Notes: a model not told the origin generated them from the sequence alone. DNA of 48,064 nt from Massilia mucilaginosa (GCF_011682145.1 NZ_WHJH01000055.1:1-48064); one strand, 5' to 3'. Counted from the stretch's first letter, positions 1-8,627 are shown. Program-made: numbers and translations.

Positions 1-22
1 GCTGCTCTGAGGTAGAATTCAT
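1..22 (-). CDS. Start of putative transposase (7 codons visible)
   Basis: On the minus strand an ATG at 22-20 opens a frame reading MNSTSEQ before the window ends. The same start lies in the right-hand copy at 48042. Its position about 100 bp inside a multicopy element end is where a transposase usually starts. The product is inferred from context only; too few residues are visible to assign a family. Confidence 0.4.
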
Positions 23-126
23 GTCGGGCAAGGTGGCGTTTTTGTTGATAGCTGTGTTTCTCGATAACTCACATTTTATCAATCACTTACGGCATTCTTG
101 CCCTTTTTTATGCAAAATTCAGGCTA
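1..126 (-). mobile_element. Insertion sequence end, left copy (partial, runs off window)
   Basis: This 126-bp stretch is the perfect reverse complement of 47938-48063. Reading the minus strand inward to outward, the element would begin about CCTGAATTTTGCATAAAAAAG, near position 123, and continue past position 1. A reading frame starts inside it at position 22 and leaves the window. Identity with the other copy stops abruptly at 126/127, as expected at an insertion junction. The flanking bases read CTAG here and TTAG at the other copy, compatible with a short YTAG-like target, but they are two separate insertions, so no duplication can be checked. The family is uncertain; an IS1380-like element is a guess from the end and the start of the protein. 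Confidence 0.75.
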
Positions 127-141
127 GCAGGCGTAAACGGC

Positions 142-178
142 AAAAAACCCGCAGAATCGTGATTCTCCGGGTTTTTTT
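142..178 (-). terminator. Rho-independent terminator of the phasin gene
   Basis: On the minus strand AACCCG, one unpaired G, AGAATC, loop ACG, then the matching ATTCT and CGGGTT run into a T tract. It sits 40 bp past the phasin stop codon. The A tract on the other side makes it potentially bidirectional. Confidence 0.8.
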
Positions 179-217
179 GTGAGGTGCGTAGCTGCACCTC
201 AGCAATACCGCGCCAAA

Positions 218-787
218 TTAACGCTTGGCGGTGGTACGTGCAGCAACGTTCTGTGCAGCCTGGGTGAACTGCGATACCGCTGCGTTCACATTGGTTTCCA
301 GGGCTTCTTTCGCCTGCTTGGCGGTCTTGCTCATCTGCTCGTAGCCGGCGTTGGCGTTGCCGATCGATGCCTTGATCGCGGCAACCACGTTTTCCGAACC
401 GGCAGGAGCATTCTTGCTCACTTCGTCAACCAGCGAAATGACTTTGCGGTTGGTTTCGGCGATCTGGAACTCGGCAGCTTTACTGAATTCAGCCTGGGTG
501 CCGGTGGCGATTGCGGCCAGCTGGCGGCTGTACGACATCGCTTTTTCAGCGGTCGGCTGAGCCTGGGCGGCGGTCAGCGAGAAAAATTCTTGTGGATCCT
601 TGCACGACAGCAGCTGCTTGGTAGCGATCGAGGACTCTTCCAGCGTTGCCTTGGCAGCGGTGATGTTCAGCTCGACCAGCTTTTCAATGCTTTCGAAGGC
701 CTTGGTCGTCAGCGACGAGTACAGCGCAAACTGCGATTCAAAGTTGGCTTTGGTGGCGTTCGAAAACTGCTCAGGGATTGCAAACAT
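218..787 (-). CDS. phaP: Phasin family protein (PHA granule-associated)
   Basis: This 189-aa protein begins [20 protein letters not shown] and matches the Phasin_2 family: small, almost wholly helical, rich in A, E, K and Q, with no signal peptide and a basic tail (ARTTAKR). Phasins coat polyhydroxyalkanoate granules and control their number and size in the cytoplasm. The frame is open upstream to 1021, but the ATG at 787 is chosen because GGAG lies 7 nt before it and family members start MF at this point. A strong terminator follows. Two TGC/GCA dyads about 100 and 160 bp upstream could be operator sites for a PhaR-type repressor. Family assignment is firm; which phasin paralogue it is cannot be told. 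Confidence 0.9.
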   Translation of the reverse strand: MFAIPEQFSNATKANFESQFALYSSLTTKAFESIEKLVELNITAAKATLEESSIATKQLLSCKDPQEFFSLTAAQAQPTAEKAMSYSRQLAAIATGTQAEFSKAAEFQIAETNRKVISLVDEVSKNAPAGSENVVAAIKASIGNANAGYEQMSKTAKQAKEALETNVNAAVSQFTQAAQNVAARTTAKR

Positions 788-884
788 ATATATTCTCCAA
801 ATATTGATTAATAGTATTGTTGATAAATGCTGCGTTGAACCGGTGAGGCAGAAAAATCTGTCAAGCCAAGGCTGAACAATAGGA

Positions 885-956
885 TTGTGCAGCGCAACAA
901 AGTCTATTTTAATGATTTCCTGATCAGAGTCAAGCGAATTTTGTGCAGTGCACAAA
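885..956. promoter_or_regulatory. Paired TTGTGCA dyads upstream of phaP
   Basis: A perfect interrupted palindrome TTTGTGCA-G-TGCACAAA lies at 940-956. A related, imperfect site TTGTGCAGCGCAACAA lies at 885-900, about 56 bp away. Both sit in the 367-bp gap between phaP and the divergent DMT exporter gene. TGC/GCA-type dyads are known targets of PhaR, the repressor that controls phasin genes, so a PhaR operator is a reasonable inference. They could equally serve the divergent gene. The rest of the gap (788-1154) shows no other gene. Confidence 0.5.
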
Positions 957-1154
957 TCACTCGCGATCAATCCAAATTGATGTGCTTGACAATATTGCGC
1001 AAGTCGATTCCAGAGCGACATGCGCCTCGTCTGTCATAGACAAAACCGGCCTTGGTAACATGGCAACGCGGCCCATGCTAGACTCGCTATTCGCGCTGTC
1101 CCACCTGTTGATGCGGCGTATTGACGTTTCGGCGTCGAGCGCGACCCTTGATAT

Positions 1155-2060
1155 ATGTCAAACGAAACGTCTAAAAATGTTGCGCCGCGCCACAGTGCGC
1201 CCTGGCTGTCGCCGATGCCGGTGTTTTTCGTGCTGTTGTGGAGTACCGGTTTCATCGTGGCCAAGTTCGGCCTGCCGTACGCGCCGCCGCTGACCTTTCT
1301 GCTGCTGCGCTGCGCGGCGGTGCTGGCGGTGCTGCTGCCCATCGTCCTGATCTGGAAGGCACCGTGGCCGAAGGGCTGCATCGGCCATATCGCCGTGGCC
1401 GGCTTGCTGCTGCAGGCGGGTTACCTGGGTGGGGTCTGGTGCGCTATCAAGCTCGGCATGCCGGCCGGGGTCACCGCCCTGATCGTCGGCATGCAACCGA
1501 TCCTGACCGCCGCCTGCGCGCCCCTGATCGGCGAAACCGTGCGTCCGCGCCAGTGGCTGGGCTTGCTGTTCGGCCTGACCGGCGTGGCGCTGGTGGTGTA
1601 TGCCAAGATCACCCTGGTCGGCCTGTCGCCGCTGGCGATCGGCTTCAGCGTCCTGGCGCTGCTGTCGATCACCGCTGGTACGATGTACCAGAAGCACTTT
1701 TGTCCGCGCTTCGATTTGCGCACCGGCACCGTGATCCAGTTCGCCTCCACTGTGGCGGTGCTGCTGCCGGTCGCGCTGCTGTTCGAAGGACTCGACTGGT
1801 CGCTCAGCAGCATCACATGGACGCCGCGTTTCATCGGCGCGTGGATGTGGTCGGTGTTTGCGCTGTCGATCGGCGCCATCTTCCTGCTGTTCCAGTTAAT
1901 CCGCCGCAGCGATGCGACCCAGGTGACCAGCCTGCTGTACCTGACGCCGCCGACCACGGCGGTCATGGCCTGGCTGATGTTCGGCGAGGCCTTCAGCTGG
2001 CTCGGCGTGGCCGGCATGCTGGTGGCGGTGATCGGTGTGGTGTGTGTCGTCAAAAAATAG
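1155..2060 (+). CDS. EamA/DMT-family transporter
   Basis: This 301-aa membrane protein has the usual ten hydrophobic segments of the drug/metabolite transporter superfamily arranged as two EamA repeats. The first begins MPVFFVLLWSTGFIVAKFG after a 20-residue polar lead. The second begins at about residue 155. Such proteins export metabolites or drugs across the inner membrane; the substrate cannot be read from sequence. The ATG at 1155 has no clear ribosome site, so a slightly later start is possible. Its stop codon overlaps the ribosome site of the nitroreductase gene, so the two form an operon. Confidence 0.85.
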   Translation: MSNETSKNVAPRHSAPWLSPMPVFFVLLWSTGFIVAKFGLPYAPPLTFLLLRCAAVLAVLLPIVLIWKAPWPKGCIGHIAVAGLLLQAGYLGGVWCAIKLGMPAGVTALIVGMQPILTAACAPLIGETVRPRQWLGLLFGLTGVALVVYAKITLVGLSPLAIGFSVLALLSITAGTMYQKHFCPRFDLRTGTVIQFASTVAVLLPVALLFEGLDWSLSSITWTPRFIGAWMWSVFALSIGAIFLLFQLIRRSDATQVTSLLYLTPPTTAVMAWLMFGEAFSWLGVAGMLVAVIGVVCVVKK

Positions 2061-2068
2061 GAGAAACA

Positions 2069-2764
2069 ATGTTGGCTAGTAATGAACAAGCAATCGTCGA
2101 CGCCGCCATCGGCTCGCGCCGTTCGATCCGTGCCTTCCTGCCGACCCCGGTCGCGCGCGAAGATATCGAGCAGATCCTGGCCGTGAGCGCGCGCGCCCCG
2201 TCCGGCACCAATATCCAGCCGTGGAAGGTCACCGTGCTGACCGGCCAGGCCAAGGAGAGCCTGTCGCAGGCCATCCTGGCGGTCCACAACGATCCCGAGC
2301 AGGCCAGGCTGCACACGGAGGAGTATCCGTACTATCCGCGCGAATGGACCTCGCCCTACATCGAGCGGCGCCGCAAGGTGGGCCTGGACTTGTATTCGCT
2401 GCTGGGCCTGGAGCGCGACAACAAGGCCGGCATGCACGCCCAGTTCGGCCGCAACTACCGCTTCTTCGATGCGCCCGTGGGGCTCATTTTCACCATCGAC
2501 CGGGTGCTGGAGCAGGGTTCGTGGCTCGATTACGGCATGTTCCTGGAAAACATCATGGTCGCTGCGCGCGGGCGCGGGCTCGATACCTGTCCGCAGGCGG
2601 CGTTTACCCCGTATCACAAGGTCATTGCCGCGTATCTTCAGCTGCCCCCCACTGAGATGCTGGTATGCGGCATGGCGCTCGGCTTCGCCGATCCGGACAA
2701 GATCGAGAACAGCCTGGTGACCGCGCGCGAAGCTGTGGCAAGCTTTGTTCGCTTTATGGAATAA
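2069..2764 (+). CDS. Nitroreductase family protein
   Basis: The 231-aa product has the FMN-binding nitroreductase pattern: SRRSIRAFLPTPV near residue 17 (phosphate contacts), ARAPSGTNIQPWKV near 41-54, a central FDAPVGLIFTID strand, and GMALGFADPD near the C-terminus. Such enzymes are cytoplasmic NAD(P)H-dependent flavoproteins that reduce nitro groups or quinones. The start ATG has AGGAG 5 nt before it, overlapping the stop of the DMT transporter. Co-expression with an exporter suggests detoxification followed by efflux, which is an inference. The substrate is unknown. Confidence 0.88.
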   Translation: MLASNEQAIVDAAIGSRRSIRAFLPTPVAREDIEQILAVSARAPSGTNIQPWKVTVLTGQAKESLSQAILAVHNDPEQARLHTEEYPYYPREWTSPYIERRRKVGLDLYSLLGLERDNKAGMHAQFGRNYRFFDAPVGLIFTIDRVLEQGSWLDYGMFLENIMVAARGRGLDTCPQAAFTPYHKVIAAYLQLPPTEMLVCGMALGFADPDKIENSLVTAREAVASFVRFME

Positions 2765-2917
2765 ACGCGTACACTGTGACGGATGCAAGGAGCGTGCTGG
2801 CTACCGACGTTGTAGCCCAGCACAAGACTTCCTCCGAATGTCAAATTCGTTTGCGATTGCTGAGTACTTTGCTAGACTTCAGCGATATAAAGGTCAGCTC
2901 GCTTCAAAGGAATTCAG

Positions 2918-3991
2918 ATGTATAAGTTTGTCTTGGGCGCTATCGCTTCCCTGCTGTTAGTCTTCACGCCGCCGGTCGAAGCCAAGGTCAAGGCCAAAGC
3001 CAAGGCCGGCGTCAGTGCGGGCAAGGTCAAGAAGCAGTCCGTCGGCAAAGCGCGCTTCAAACGGCGCGAGATCGCGCCGCGCGTGGTGGCCGAAAGCCGC
3101 AACACGATGGTGCGCCGCACCGTCATGGTGCGCGGCAAACGCAAGGCCGTGTACCAGCGCGTGATCGTTGCCGCCTCGCTGCCCGAACGGGTACGCCAGA
3201 GTGCTGGCGACCGTGCCGGCCTGAACCAGACGTCCGACCCGCTCGATCTCAAATCCAACGTCGCTTTCGTGCTCGACCAGAACAATGCCGAGGTATTGTT
3301 CGAGAAGAACGCGAATATCGCCTTGCCGATCGCCTCGATCACCAAGCTGATGACCGGCCTGATCGTGGTGGAAGCGCAGCAGGACATGGGCGAAGTGCTC
3401 ACCATCACCGACGATGACGTCGATCACGAAAAATTCACCAGTTCGCGCCTGCGCATCGGTTCCAGGATGACGCGCGCCGACCTGCTGCATATCGCGCTGA
3501 TGAGTTCGGAGAACCGGGCGGCGTCTGCGCTGGCGCGCAATTATCCGGGCGGCGTGGCGGGCTTTGTCGAGGCCATGAATGCCAAGGCGCACCAGCTGGG
3601 CATGAACGATACGCGCTATGTCGATTCGAGCGGGCTGTCCAGCCGCAACGTCGCCAGTGCGCGCGACCTGGCCAAGCTGGCCATGTTCGCCTACAACCAG
3701 CCGCTGCTGCGCCAGTATTCGACCGATCCGAAATCGACGGTCGATGCGGGCGACCGGATGATGCATTACAACAATACCAACTATCTGGTCGCGATGCCGG
3801 ATTGGGATATCGGTTTGCAAAAGACCGGGTTCATCAATGAAGCGGGGCGTTGCCTGCTGATGCAGACCGTGATCCAGGGGCGCGCGGTGATCATGGTGTT
3901 TTTGGATTCGAAGGGCAAGCAATCGCGCACCGCCGATGCGGGACGCATGCGGCGCTGGCTGGAGGCCTTGCGGCCGCCGGGCTTGTCTTGA
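2918..3991 (+). CDS. pbpG: D-alanyl-D-alanine endopeptidase, PBP7 type (peptidase S11)
   Basis: The 357-aa protein starts with a signal peptide (MYKFVLGAIASLLLVFTPPVEA) followed by a very basic Lys/Ala/Arg segment to about residue 80. The S11 penicillin-binding domain follows. All three active-site motifs are present: SITK at 140-143 with the nucleophile serine, SEN at 197-199, and KTG at 302-304. Members cleave D-Ala-meso-DAP cross-links in periplasmic peptidoglycan. AAGGA lies 6 nt before the ATG. The long cationic linker is longer than in E. coli PbpG and may hold the enzyme against the cell wall; that role is an inference. The gene is convergent with the IclR-type regulator. Confidence 0.9.
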   Translation: MYKFVLGAIASLLLVFTPPVEAKVKAKAKAGVSAGKVKKQSVGKARFKRREIAPRVVAESRNTMVRRTVMVRGKRKAVYQRVIVAASLPERVRQSAGDRAGLNQTSDPLDLKSNVAFVLDQNNAEVLFEKNANIALPIASITKLMTGLIVVEAQQDMGEVLTITDDDVDHEKFTSSRLRIGSRMTRADLLHIALMSSENRAASALARNYPGGVAGFVEAMNAKAHQLGMNDTRYVDSSGLSSRNVASARDLAKLAMFAYNQPLLRQYSTDPKSTVDAGDRMMHYNNTNYLVAMPDWDIGLQKTGFINEAGRCLLMQTVIQGRAVIMVFLDSKGKQSRTADAGRMRRWLEALRPPGLS

Positions 3992-4000
3992 AGTAGCGAT

Positions 4001-4039
4001 TGAACCGTCGTTACCGCCTTCGGCGGCATCGACGGTTCA
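4001..4039. terminator. Hairpin between convergent genes, overlapping the IclR stop codon
   Basis: TGAACCGTCG at 4001-4010 pairs perfectly with CGACGGTTCA at 4030-4039, with an inner ACCGCC-TTCG-GCGG stem. It starts 9 bp after pbpG and its right arm contains the stop codon of the opposing gene. There is no T tract, so termination is plausible but unproven. It works in both directions by symmetry. Confidence 0.5.
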
Positions 4040-4816
4040 GGCCGGTCCTGTATATCCCAGGGTCGCCGAAATCTGGCTCGCCGTCGTCACCAGATCTTCC
4101 AGCCATTCCTCCTGAAGGCGATCGGCCGGCGCCGAAATCGACAAGCCCGCAATCAGCTTGCCCGAATCGTCATGGATGCCCGCCGCCATGCAGCGCACGC
4201 CCAGTTCCAGTTCTTCGTTATCGCGCGCATAACCGCGCGTCCTGACCACGCTCAGCTCGCGTTCCAGCTTGCCCAGATCGGTGATCGAATTCTTGTTATG
4301 CCCGGCCAGCCCGGTCCGCGTGGCATAGGCCCGGATCGCCTTCGGTTCATCGACCGACAAAAACAGCTTCCCGGTCGAGGTCAGGTGCAGTGGACCGCGT
4401 CCGCCGATCGCGCGCACCACCTGCATCCCGGAGCGCTCCGAAAACGCGCGGTCGATGTAGACAATCTCATCGCCCTGGCGCACCGACAGATTGATGGTCT
4501 GCTGGGTCTTCTTGTGCAGCGAGCGCATGAAGTCGAGCGCCGCTTCGCGCACCGACAGCCGGCTTTTCACCACGTTGCCCAGCTCCAGCAAACGCATGCC
4601 GAGACGGTAGGTGCCCGGCTCGACCCGGTCCACGAAGCGCGTGATGACCATGTCGTTCAGAATCCGGTGCGCTGTCGAGGGATGCAGTCCGGATACCTTG
4701 GACAATTCCTTCAGGCTCACCGGATCGGTATAGTTGGCCAGCGCGTCGAGCAGGGCCACCATGCGCTCGATCACCTGGATCGAGGTTTTGGGTGCTTCAA
4801 CGGTGTCGATTTTCAT
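4037..4816 (-). CDS. IclR family transcriptional regulator
   Basis: The 259-aa protein has an N-terminal winged helix-turn-helix at about residues 13-75 (SIQVIERMVALLDAL, then SLKELSKVSGLHPSTAHRIL). A C-terminal IclR effector domain contains VYIDRAFSERSGMQVV and GVRCMAAGIHDDSG. IclR proteins bind small aromatic or carboxylate effectors and usually control neighbouring catabolic genes. No catabolic operon lies beside it, so the target is unknown. The divergent neighbour, 148 bp away, is dgkA, which is an unlikely target. Confidence 0.9.
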   Translation of the reverse strand: MKIDTVEAPKTSIQVIERMVALLDALANYTDPVSLKELSKVSGLHPSTAHRILNDMVITRFVDRVEPGTYRLGMRLLELGNVVKSRLSVREAALDFMRSLHKKTQQTINLSVRQGDEIVYIDRAFSERSGMQVVRAIGGRGPLHLTSTGKLFLSVDEPKAIRAYATRTGLAGHNKNSITDLGKLERELSVVRTRGYARDNEELELGVRCMAAGIHDDSGKLIAGLSISAPADRLQEEWLEDLVTTASQISATLGYTGPA

Positions 4817-4964
4817 GATGTGGTTGGTGCAGTGCAGTATATGTCCGTTCTTTATACCACAATGTGAAAAGGATTGGCAATTTCCCTGCGCCGCGCGGCA
4901 AAGGTGGCGCGCTAGCGGCGGGGCGGGGCATAATGCGTTTTACCTGTTATTTTGAAGAGACTCC

Positions 4965-5351
4965 ATGACCGAGCCTGTCAGTGAATTCAAGAGCAAAAGC
5001 GGCCTCAAACGCATCGTGGCGGCCACCGGCTATTCGATCGATGGCTTCAAATCGGCCTGGGCAAGCGAGCATGCCTTCCGCCAGGAACTGTTCACGGTGG
5101 TTATCGGCGCCATCATCGCGCTGGTGCTGCCAATCTCTTCCTTCCAGAAACTGTTCCTGATCGCCGTGCTGGTGCTGGTGCTGATCGTCGAACTGATCAA
5201 CTCGGCCATCGAAGCCGTGGTCGACCGGATCTCGCTGGAGCGCCATCCGCTGTCGAAGAACGCCAAGGATTTCGGCAGCGCCGCCGTGATGCTGGCGGTC
5301 ATGATTGCCGTGGCATCGTGGGCGGTGGTGCTGTTCAACCGTTTCTACTAA
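4965..5351 (+). CDS. dgkA: Diacylglycerol kinase
   Basis: The 128-aa inner-membrane protein has three hydrophobic helices and the family signature ELINSAIEAVVDR, near residues 72-84, which carries the catalytic glutamate. DgkA phosphorylates diacylglycerol to phosphatidic acid, recycling lipid left over from envelope glycan synthesis. The polar N-terminus ends in GYSIDGFKSAWASEHAFRQE, as is typical. GAAGAGA lies upstream of the ATG. It appears to be a single-gene unit, convergent with the secreted protease gene. Confidence 0.93.
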   Translation: MTEPVSEFKSKSGLKRIVAATGYSIDGFKSAWASEHAFRQELFTVVIGAIIALVLPISSFQKLFLIAVLVLVLIVELINSAIEAVVDRISLERHPLSKNAKDFGSAAVMLAVMIAVASWAVVLFNRFY

Positions 5352-5359
5352 GTCCGATT

Positions 5360-5384
5360 GGTATTGCCGGCCGAGCCGGCTACC
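5360..5384. terminator. Hairpin between dgkA and the protease gene
   Basis: GCCGGC-CGA-GCCGGC at 5366-5380 is flanked by GGTA and TACC, forming a compact hairpin 9 bp after dgkA. It overlaps the stop codon of the opposing protease gene. It lacks a T tract, so it is only a candidate bidirectional terminator. Confidence 0.4.
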
Positions 5385-7668
5385 AGGCCCTGACCCTGAG
5401 CGACGGCTGGGTCAGGTCGGTCGTCAGTACCTCGAGACGCAATCCGCTCGGCGTGCCGTCAGGCCAGTTGACCGTCACGATGCCATCGCTTTGTTTGAAG
5501 AGCTCTTGGGAAAACCCGTAGCGCCGGTCGCGCGGATAGATATACACCGCCCGGTCTATCTCTCCAGGCAAGGTCGCGCCCGATCCATCGCGGGCGGGCA
5601 CAATCAATGGAATGCCGTCGGCGCCGATCTTCACGTACCAGATCGCCAGCCCGGCATCCGGGATCCCATGCAAGTTCGTGAACGCCGCGCCGTCGTAATT
5701 GAAGTAAGCGCCTTGCTCGAGATAGCCTTCCAGCCGAATGCAGGTGTAGTCGGGGGCGCGCGTCGATACGGTGGGCGTGCCGGTCCAGCCTTTGTCCGTG
5801 GTCATGAAGTTGTCTTGTCGCGAGGGACTGAACCATGAATACAAGGGCAAGGTATTCGGTGGTTGCGGCCGGGCCGGGTCATGCACATAGCCGCTGATCG
5901 CCTGCATCACGTAACCGCCCCTGGTCTCAAAAGGCGTGCCTGCCCACACCGGGTTGGTGGTGGAGAAGTGGTCGCCGTTGCTGGCGTTGTACCAGGAGTA
6001 CAAGGGGATCGTTCCCACGGGGCGGGGCAGCGACGCCTTGAAGATGAATCCGTCCGTCCTCGCGTACTTCGCTGCCGGATTGCGGGCGTCGAACAGCGCG
6101 CCGCCGATCCGGCTCGTGGTGTTCCAGTTGTCGGCGGTGGCGGCGTTCCAGAGGCCGTACAGCGGCTCGATGTCGGTTCTTGCGCTGAGCTGGGCTTTGT
6201 AGCGGTACTCGAGGAGGAAGAATTCCTTGTTGCCGCGCGTGGGGTGGTAGAAGACGACCGCCTTCTGCTCGTTTTTCGATATCGCGCTCGCGAGGATGTC
6301 GAAGGTCCCGCTCGTTCCTATCGTTCGCACCGTTGGCTTCACCCAGCCGGCAATGATCTTGTTCATCGGGTCGGGGTGCGACACCCGCCGGCCAGCCTGC
6401 AGCGCCCCCATGAGCGAATAGCGGAAGTTCTTCGCGAAGCCCGCACCGTACACGTCGACGCCTCCGGCGTAGTGGGTCATCTCGTGCGCCAGCCCGCTCA
6501 GGTTGTGGATCACGTCCTGCGCGATGCTGACCGACTGCGAGCGGACCCGCAGGCCGCTGGCCAGGGTAAAGTCGATTCCCCGGTTCTGGCCTCCGCCGAT
6601 CATTCCCTGGCCTTCCCACAAGTAGAGCGCGACGGTTCCCGGAGGCTGCGCCCGCGCCGGGTCGAAAATGAAGCCGTCTTGCCGGATGAACACGTAGCCC
6701 TTGGCCTGTAGCGCGGTAGCTTCAGCGCCAGTCGGGCTGGTCGTCGTCAAGAGGTAGTCCTTGCGCAGGTTGTTGCGCCAGATGTAGACCGCGACGGTGT
6801 TCAGGGGAGCGAGCGCCGCCGGGTTGAACATGCGGCCCAGCGCGCCGACCAGGCCGTATCCGGCGGGAATCGTTGCGCTGGTCCCGGTTGAGTAATTGTC
6901 GCCGGTGGCGCCGTTGAACCACAAGTTCAAGGGGCGCGTGGTCGTGGGCGAGGTGCTTGAATCGGCGCGGTAGACGTATCCCAGCAGCCTGGTGAAGGCG
7001 TAACCGAGTTCGTTGAACACGGGGCCGACGACCGGTGTCGGCGGCGGAATCCATGCGGGATGGGTGGTCGCGATGAATTCGTGGCTCTGGCGCGCGGAAT
7101 GGATGGTGTTGATGACCAGTTCGTCGCGGGTGAGGGTCCCGTCTCCGTTCCTGTCGAATGCGCGGAAATTGAAACCCGCAGCTTCCGCGGCGCGACTGAT
7201 GGTCGTGAAGTAGGTGGCGGGGTCGGCCGAGGCCAGCTTGCTTTCGTCGAGCGCGGTTCCGGGAATGTCGCGCGCGTAGAGCGGCCCGACGATGCCGGCG
7301 TTGGCGAAGTTGAAGCTGCCATTGCTGGCCTGGTCGAAGAAGCCCAGCTCTCCCGCCAGGCTGGGCTTGAGCGTCGCCGTGCCGCCAAACACCAGCTGGG
7401 AGTAGGTCGTCCTGTAGTCGGAGGGAAACGGTTCGGTATCCGAGAATTGCCATAAAATGGTCAGGACGGGAATCTGGCCCCAGATGGGCGTGGCGCGGTA
7501 GCCGAAGTTGTCCCCCGGCGCTTGCGCGAACGAGGGTGCACAGACGCCGAGTGCCGTGGCCAGGATCAGACAGAGCAAGGCCAGGCGCCGCATGCCCGCC
7601 CCGGACGCGCGCTGTTCAGGCGCGCTGCGGCTCTCATCGTCGAAGCCTCTTTCATTGCTGGTAATCAT
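5380..7668 (-). CDS. Secreted M6-type metalloprotease with inserted repeat modules
   Basis: The product is about 762 aa. The start at 7668 (MITSNERG) has GGAG 6 nt before it. A hydrophobic signal segment (MRRLALLCLILATALG...SFAQA) sits near residues 26-50, so the protein is exported. An EF-hand-like loop DRNGDGTLTRDEL lies near 172-184. The zinc motif is HEMTHYAGGVDVYG near 395, the M6 (immune-inhibitor-A-like) pattern. Two blocks of DUF5648-like repeats (PLYSWYNASNGDHFSTT and relatives) lie near 225-355 and 500-665. The second splits a strand (KEFFLLEYR) from the DAGLAIWYV strand expected soon after it in M6 enzymes. It probably degrades extracellular protein; the repeats may bind surfaces or sugars, which is an inference. 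Confidence 0.8.
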   Translation of the reverse strand: MITSNERGFDDESRSAPEQRASGAGMRRLALLCLILATALGVCAPSFAQAPGDNFGYRATPIWGQIPVLTILWQFSDTEPFPSDYRTTYSQLVFGGTATLKPSLAGELGFFDQASNGSFNFANAGIVGPLYARDIPGTALDESKLASADPATYFTTISRAAEAAGFNFRAFDRNGDGTLTRDELVINTIHSARQSHEFIATTHPAWIPPPTPVVGPVFNELGYAFTRLLGYVYRADSSTSPTTTRPLNLWFNGATGDNYSTGTSATIPAGYGLVGALGRMFNPAALAPLNTVAVYIWRNNLRKDYLLTTTSPTGAEATALQAKGYVFIRQDGFIFDPARAQPPGTVALYLWEGQGMIGGGQNRGIDFTLASGLRVRSQSVSIAQDVIHNLSGLAHEMTHYAGGVDVYGAGFAKNFRYSLMGALQAGRRVSHPDPMNKIIAGWVKPTVRTIGTSGTFDILASAISKNEQKAVVFYHPTRGNKEFFLLEYRYKAQLSARTDIEPLYGLWNAATADNWNTTSRIGGALFDARNPAAKYARTDGFIFKASLPRPVGTIPLYSWYNASNGDHFSTTNPVWAGTPFETRGGYVMQAISGYVHDPARPQPPNTLPLYSWFSPSRQDNFMTTDKGWTGTPTVSTRAPDYTCIRLEGYLEQGAYFNYDGAAFTNLHGIPDAGLAIWYVKIGADGIPLIVPARDGSGATLPGEIDRAVYIYPRDRRYGFSQELFKQSDGIVTVNWPDGTPSGLRLEVLTTDLTQPSLRVRAW

Positions 7669-8001
7669 GATTAGCTCCATCCCACATCGTTTCAGTGGTC
7701 ATCGGATCAAGCAGGCCTGGCTTGCCGCGCCACGGCGGCCGGGGATGGGAAGCGCGATGGCGCGCGTGATCCGTCGCGCGCATCGCTGTCCGGCAGGGTC
7801 GAGTGCACTGGACTGGCAAGGCACCGGCCCGGGCGGATAGTCGGATAGTCGGGTAGTTCAGCCGATGCGGTGTTGATCAGGCTCAGCAGCGATTCCCGCC
7901 CTATCGGCCCGCCTTATGCGCACACCGCATATCGAACCGCGAAACGATTCCTTCGTTTTCTTCCCGTCGCGCCGTACTCTGGCGGTCCAGGAGGTGGCGC
8001 C
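7669..8001. other. 333-bp intergenic region between divergent genes
   Basis: The gap separates the secreted protease (minus) from a hydrolase (plus). It holds a short tandem repeat, two copies of GGATAGTC and one of GGGTAGTT, at 7835-7858. The AGGAGGT ribosome site of the next gene is at its right end. No convincing gene, hairpin or promoter was seen otherwise. Confidence 0.5.
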
Positions 8002-8562
8002 ATGACGGAACTCTTTCCCCATTTTCAAGTAATCGTGGTCAGCGGGCTGCATGACAGCGGACCGGGCCATTGGCAGTCGCGCTGGCAGCGCCTGCACCCG
8101 GAATTCGTGCGCGTGCGCCAGGATGACTTCGACCAGCCCGACCTGGCCGCCTGGGCCGCGCGCCTGGACCAGGTGCGGCGCGCCGATCCGCGTCCCGCGC
8201 TGCTGGTGGCGCACAGCTTCGGCTGCCTGACCGCGGTGCACAGCATCGCCCGCCGCAGCGAGGGCGTGGCCGGCGCGCTGCTGGTCGCGCCGGCCGATCC
8301 CGACAAGTTCGGCGTGTCCGACCGCCTGCCCGCGCTGTCGCTCGACTGCCCTAGCAAAGTGGTCAGTAGCGCCAACGATCCGTGGATGAGCGCATCGCAC
8401 GCGGCCCTGTGGGCGCGCCGCTGGGGAAGCGAGCTGATCGAGCTGGGCCGGCTGGGCCACATCAATGCCGATTCCGGCCTGGGCGACTGGCCGTCCGGTT
8501 ACAACTATTTGCAGCGTTTGGCCGAATTGGCGCACAATAGGGTGCTGGCCTTTTCGGCATGA
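8002..8562 (+). CDS. RBBP9/YdeN family alpha/beta hydrolase
   Basis: This 186-aa protein is a short alpha/beta hydrolase. It begins with VVSGLHDSGPGHWQSRW (oxyanion and entry loop), has a nucleophile elbow VAHSFGC near residue 72, a likely acid residue in SSANDPWM, and a histidine in LGRLGHINADSG. These are the landmarks of the RBBP9/YdeN serine-hydrolase family, whose natural substrates are mostly unknown. The frame is open further upstream, but AGGAGGT lies 7 nt before the ATG at 8002 and settles the start. The peroxiredoxin gene follows 65 bp later on the same strand. Confidence 0.88.
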   Translation: MTELFPHFQVIVVSGLHDSGPGHWQSRWQRLHPEFVRVRQDDFDQPDLAAWAARLDQVRRADPRPALLVAHSFGCLTAVHSIARRSEGVAGALLVAPADPDKFGVSDRLPALSLDCPSKVVSSANDPWMSASHAALWARRWGSELIELGRLGHINADSGLGDWPSGYNYLQRLAELAHNRVLAFSA

Positions 8563-8627
8563 TTGACATCCGCGTATACATTTCGAACAAGGTTCGAACA
8601 ACTTTCGATGAACGATTGGAGATCACA

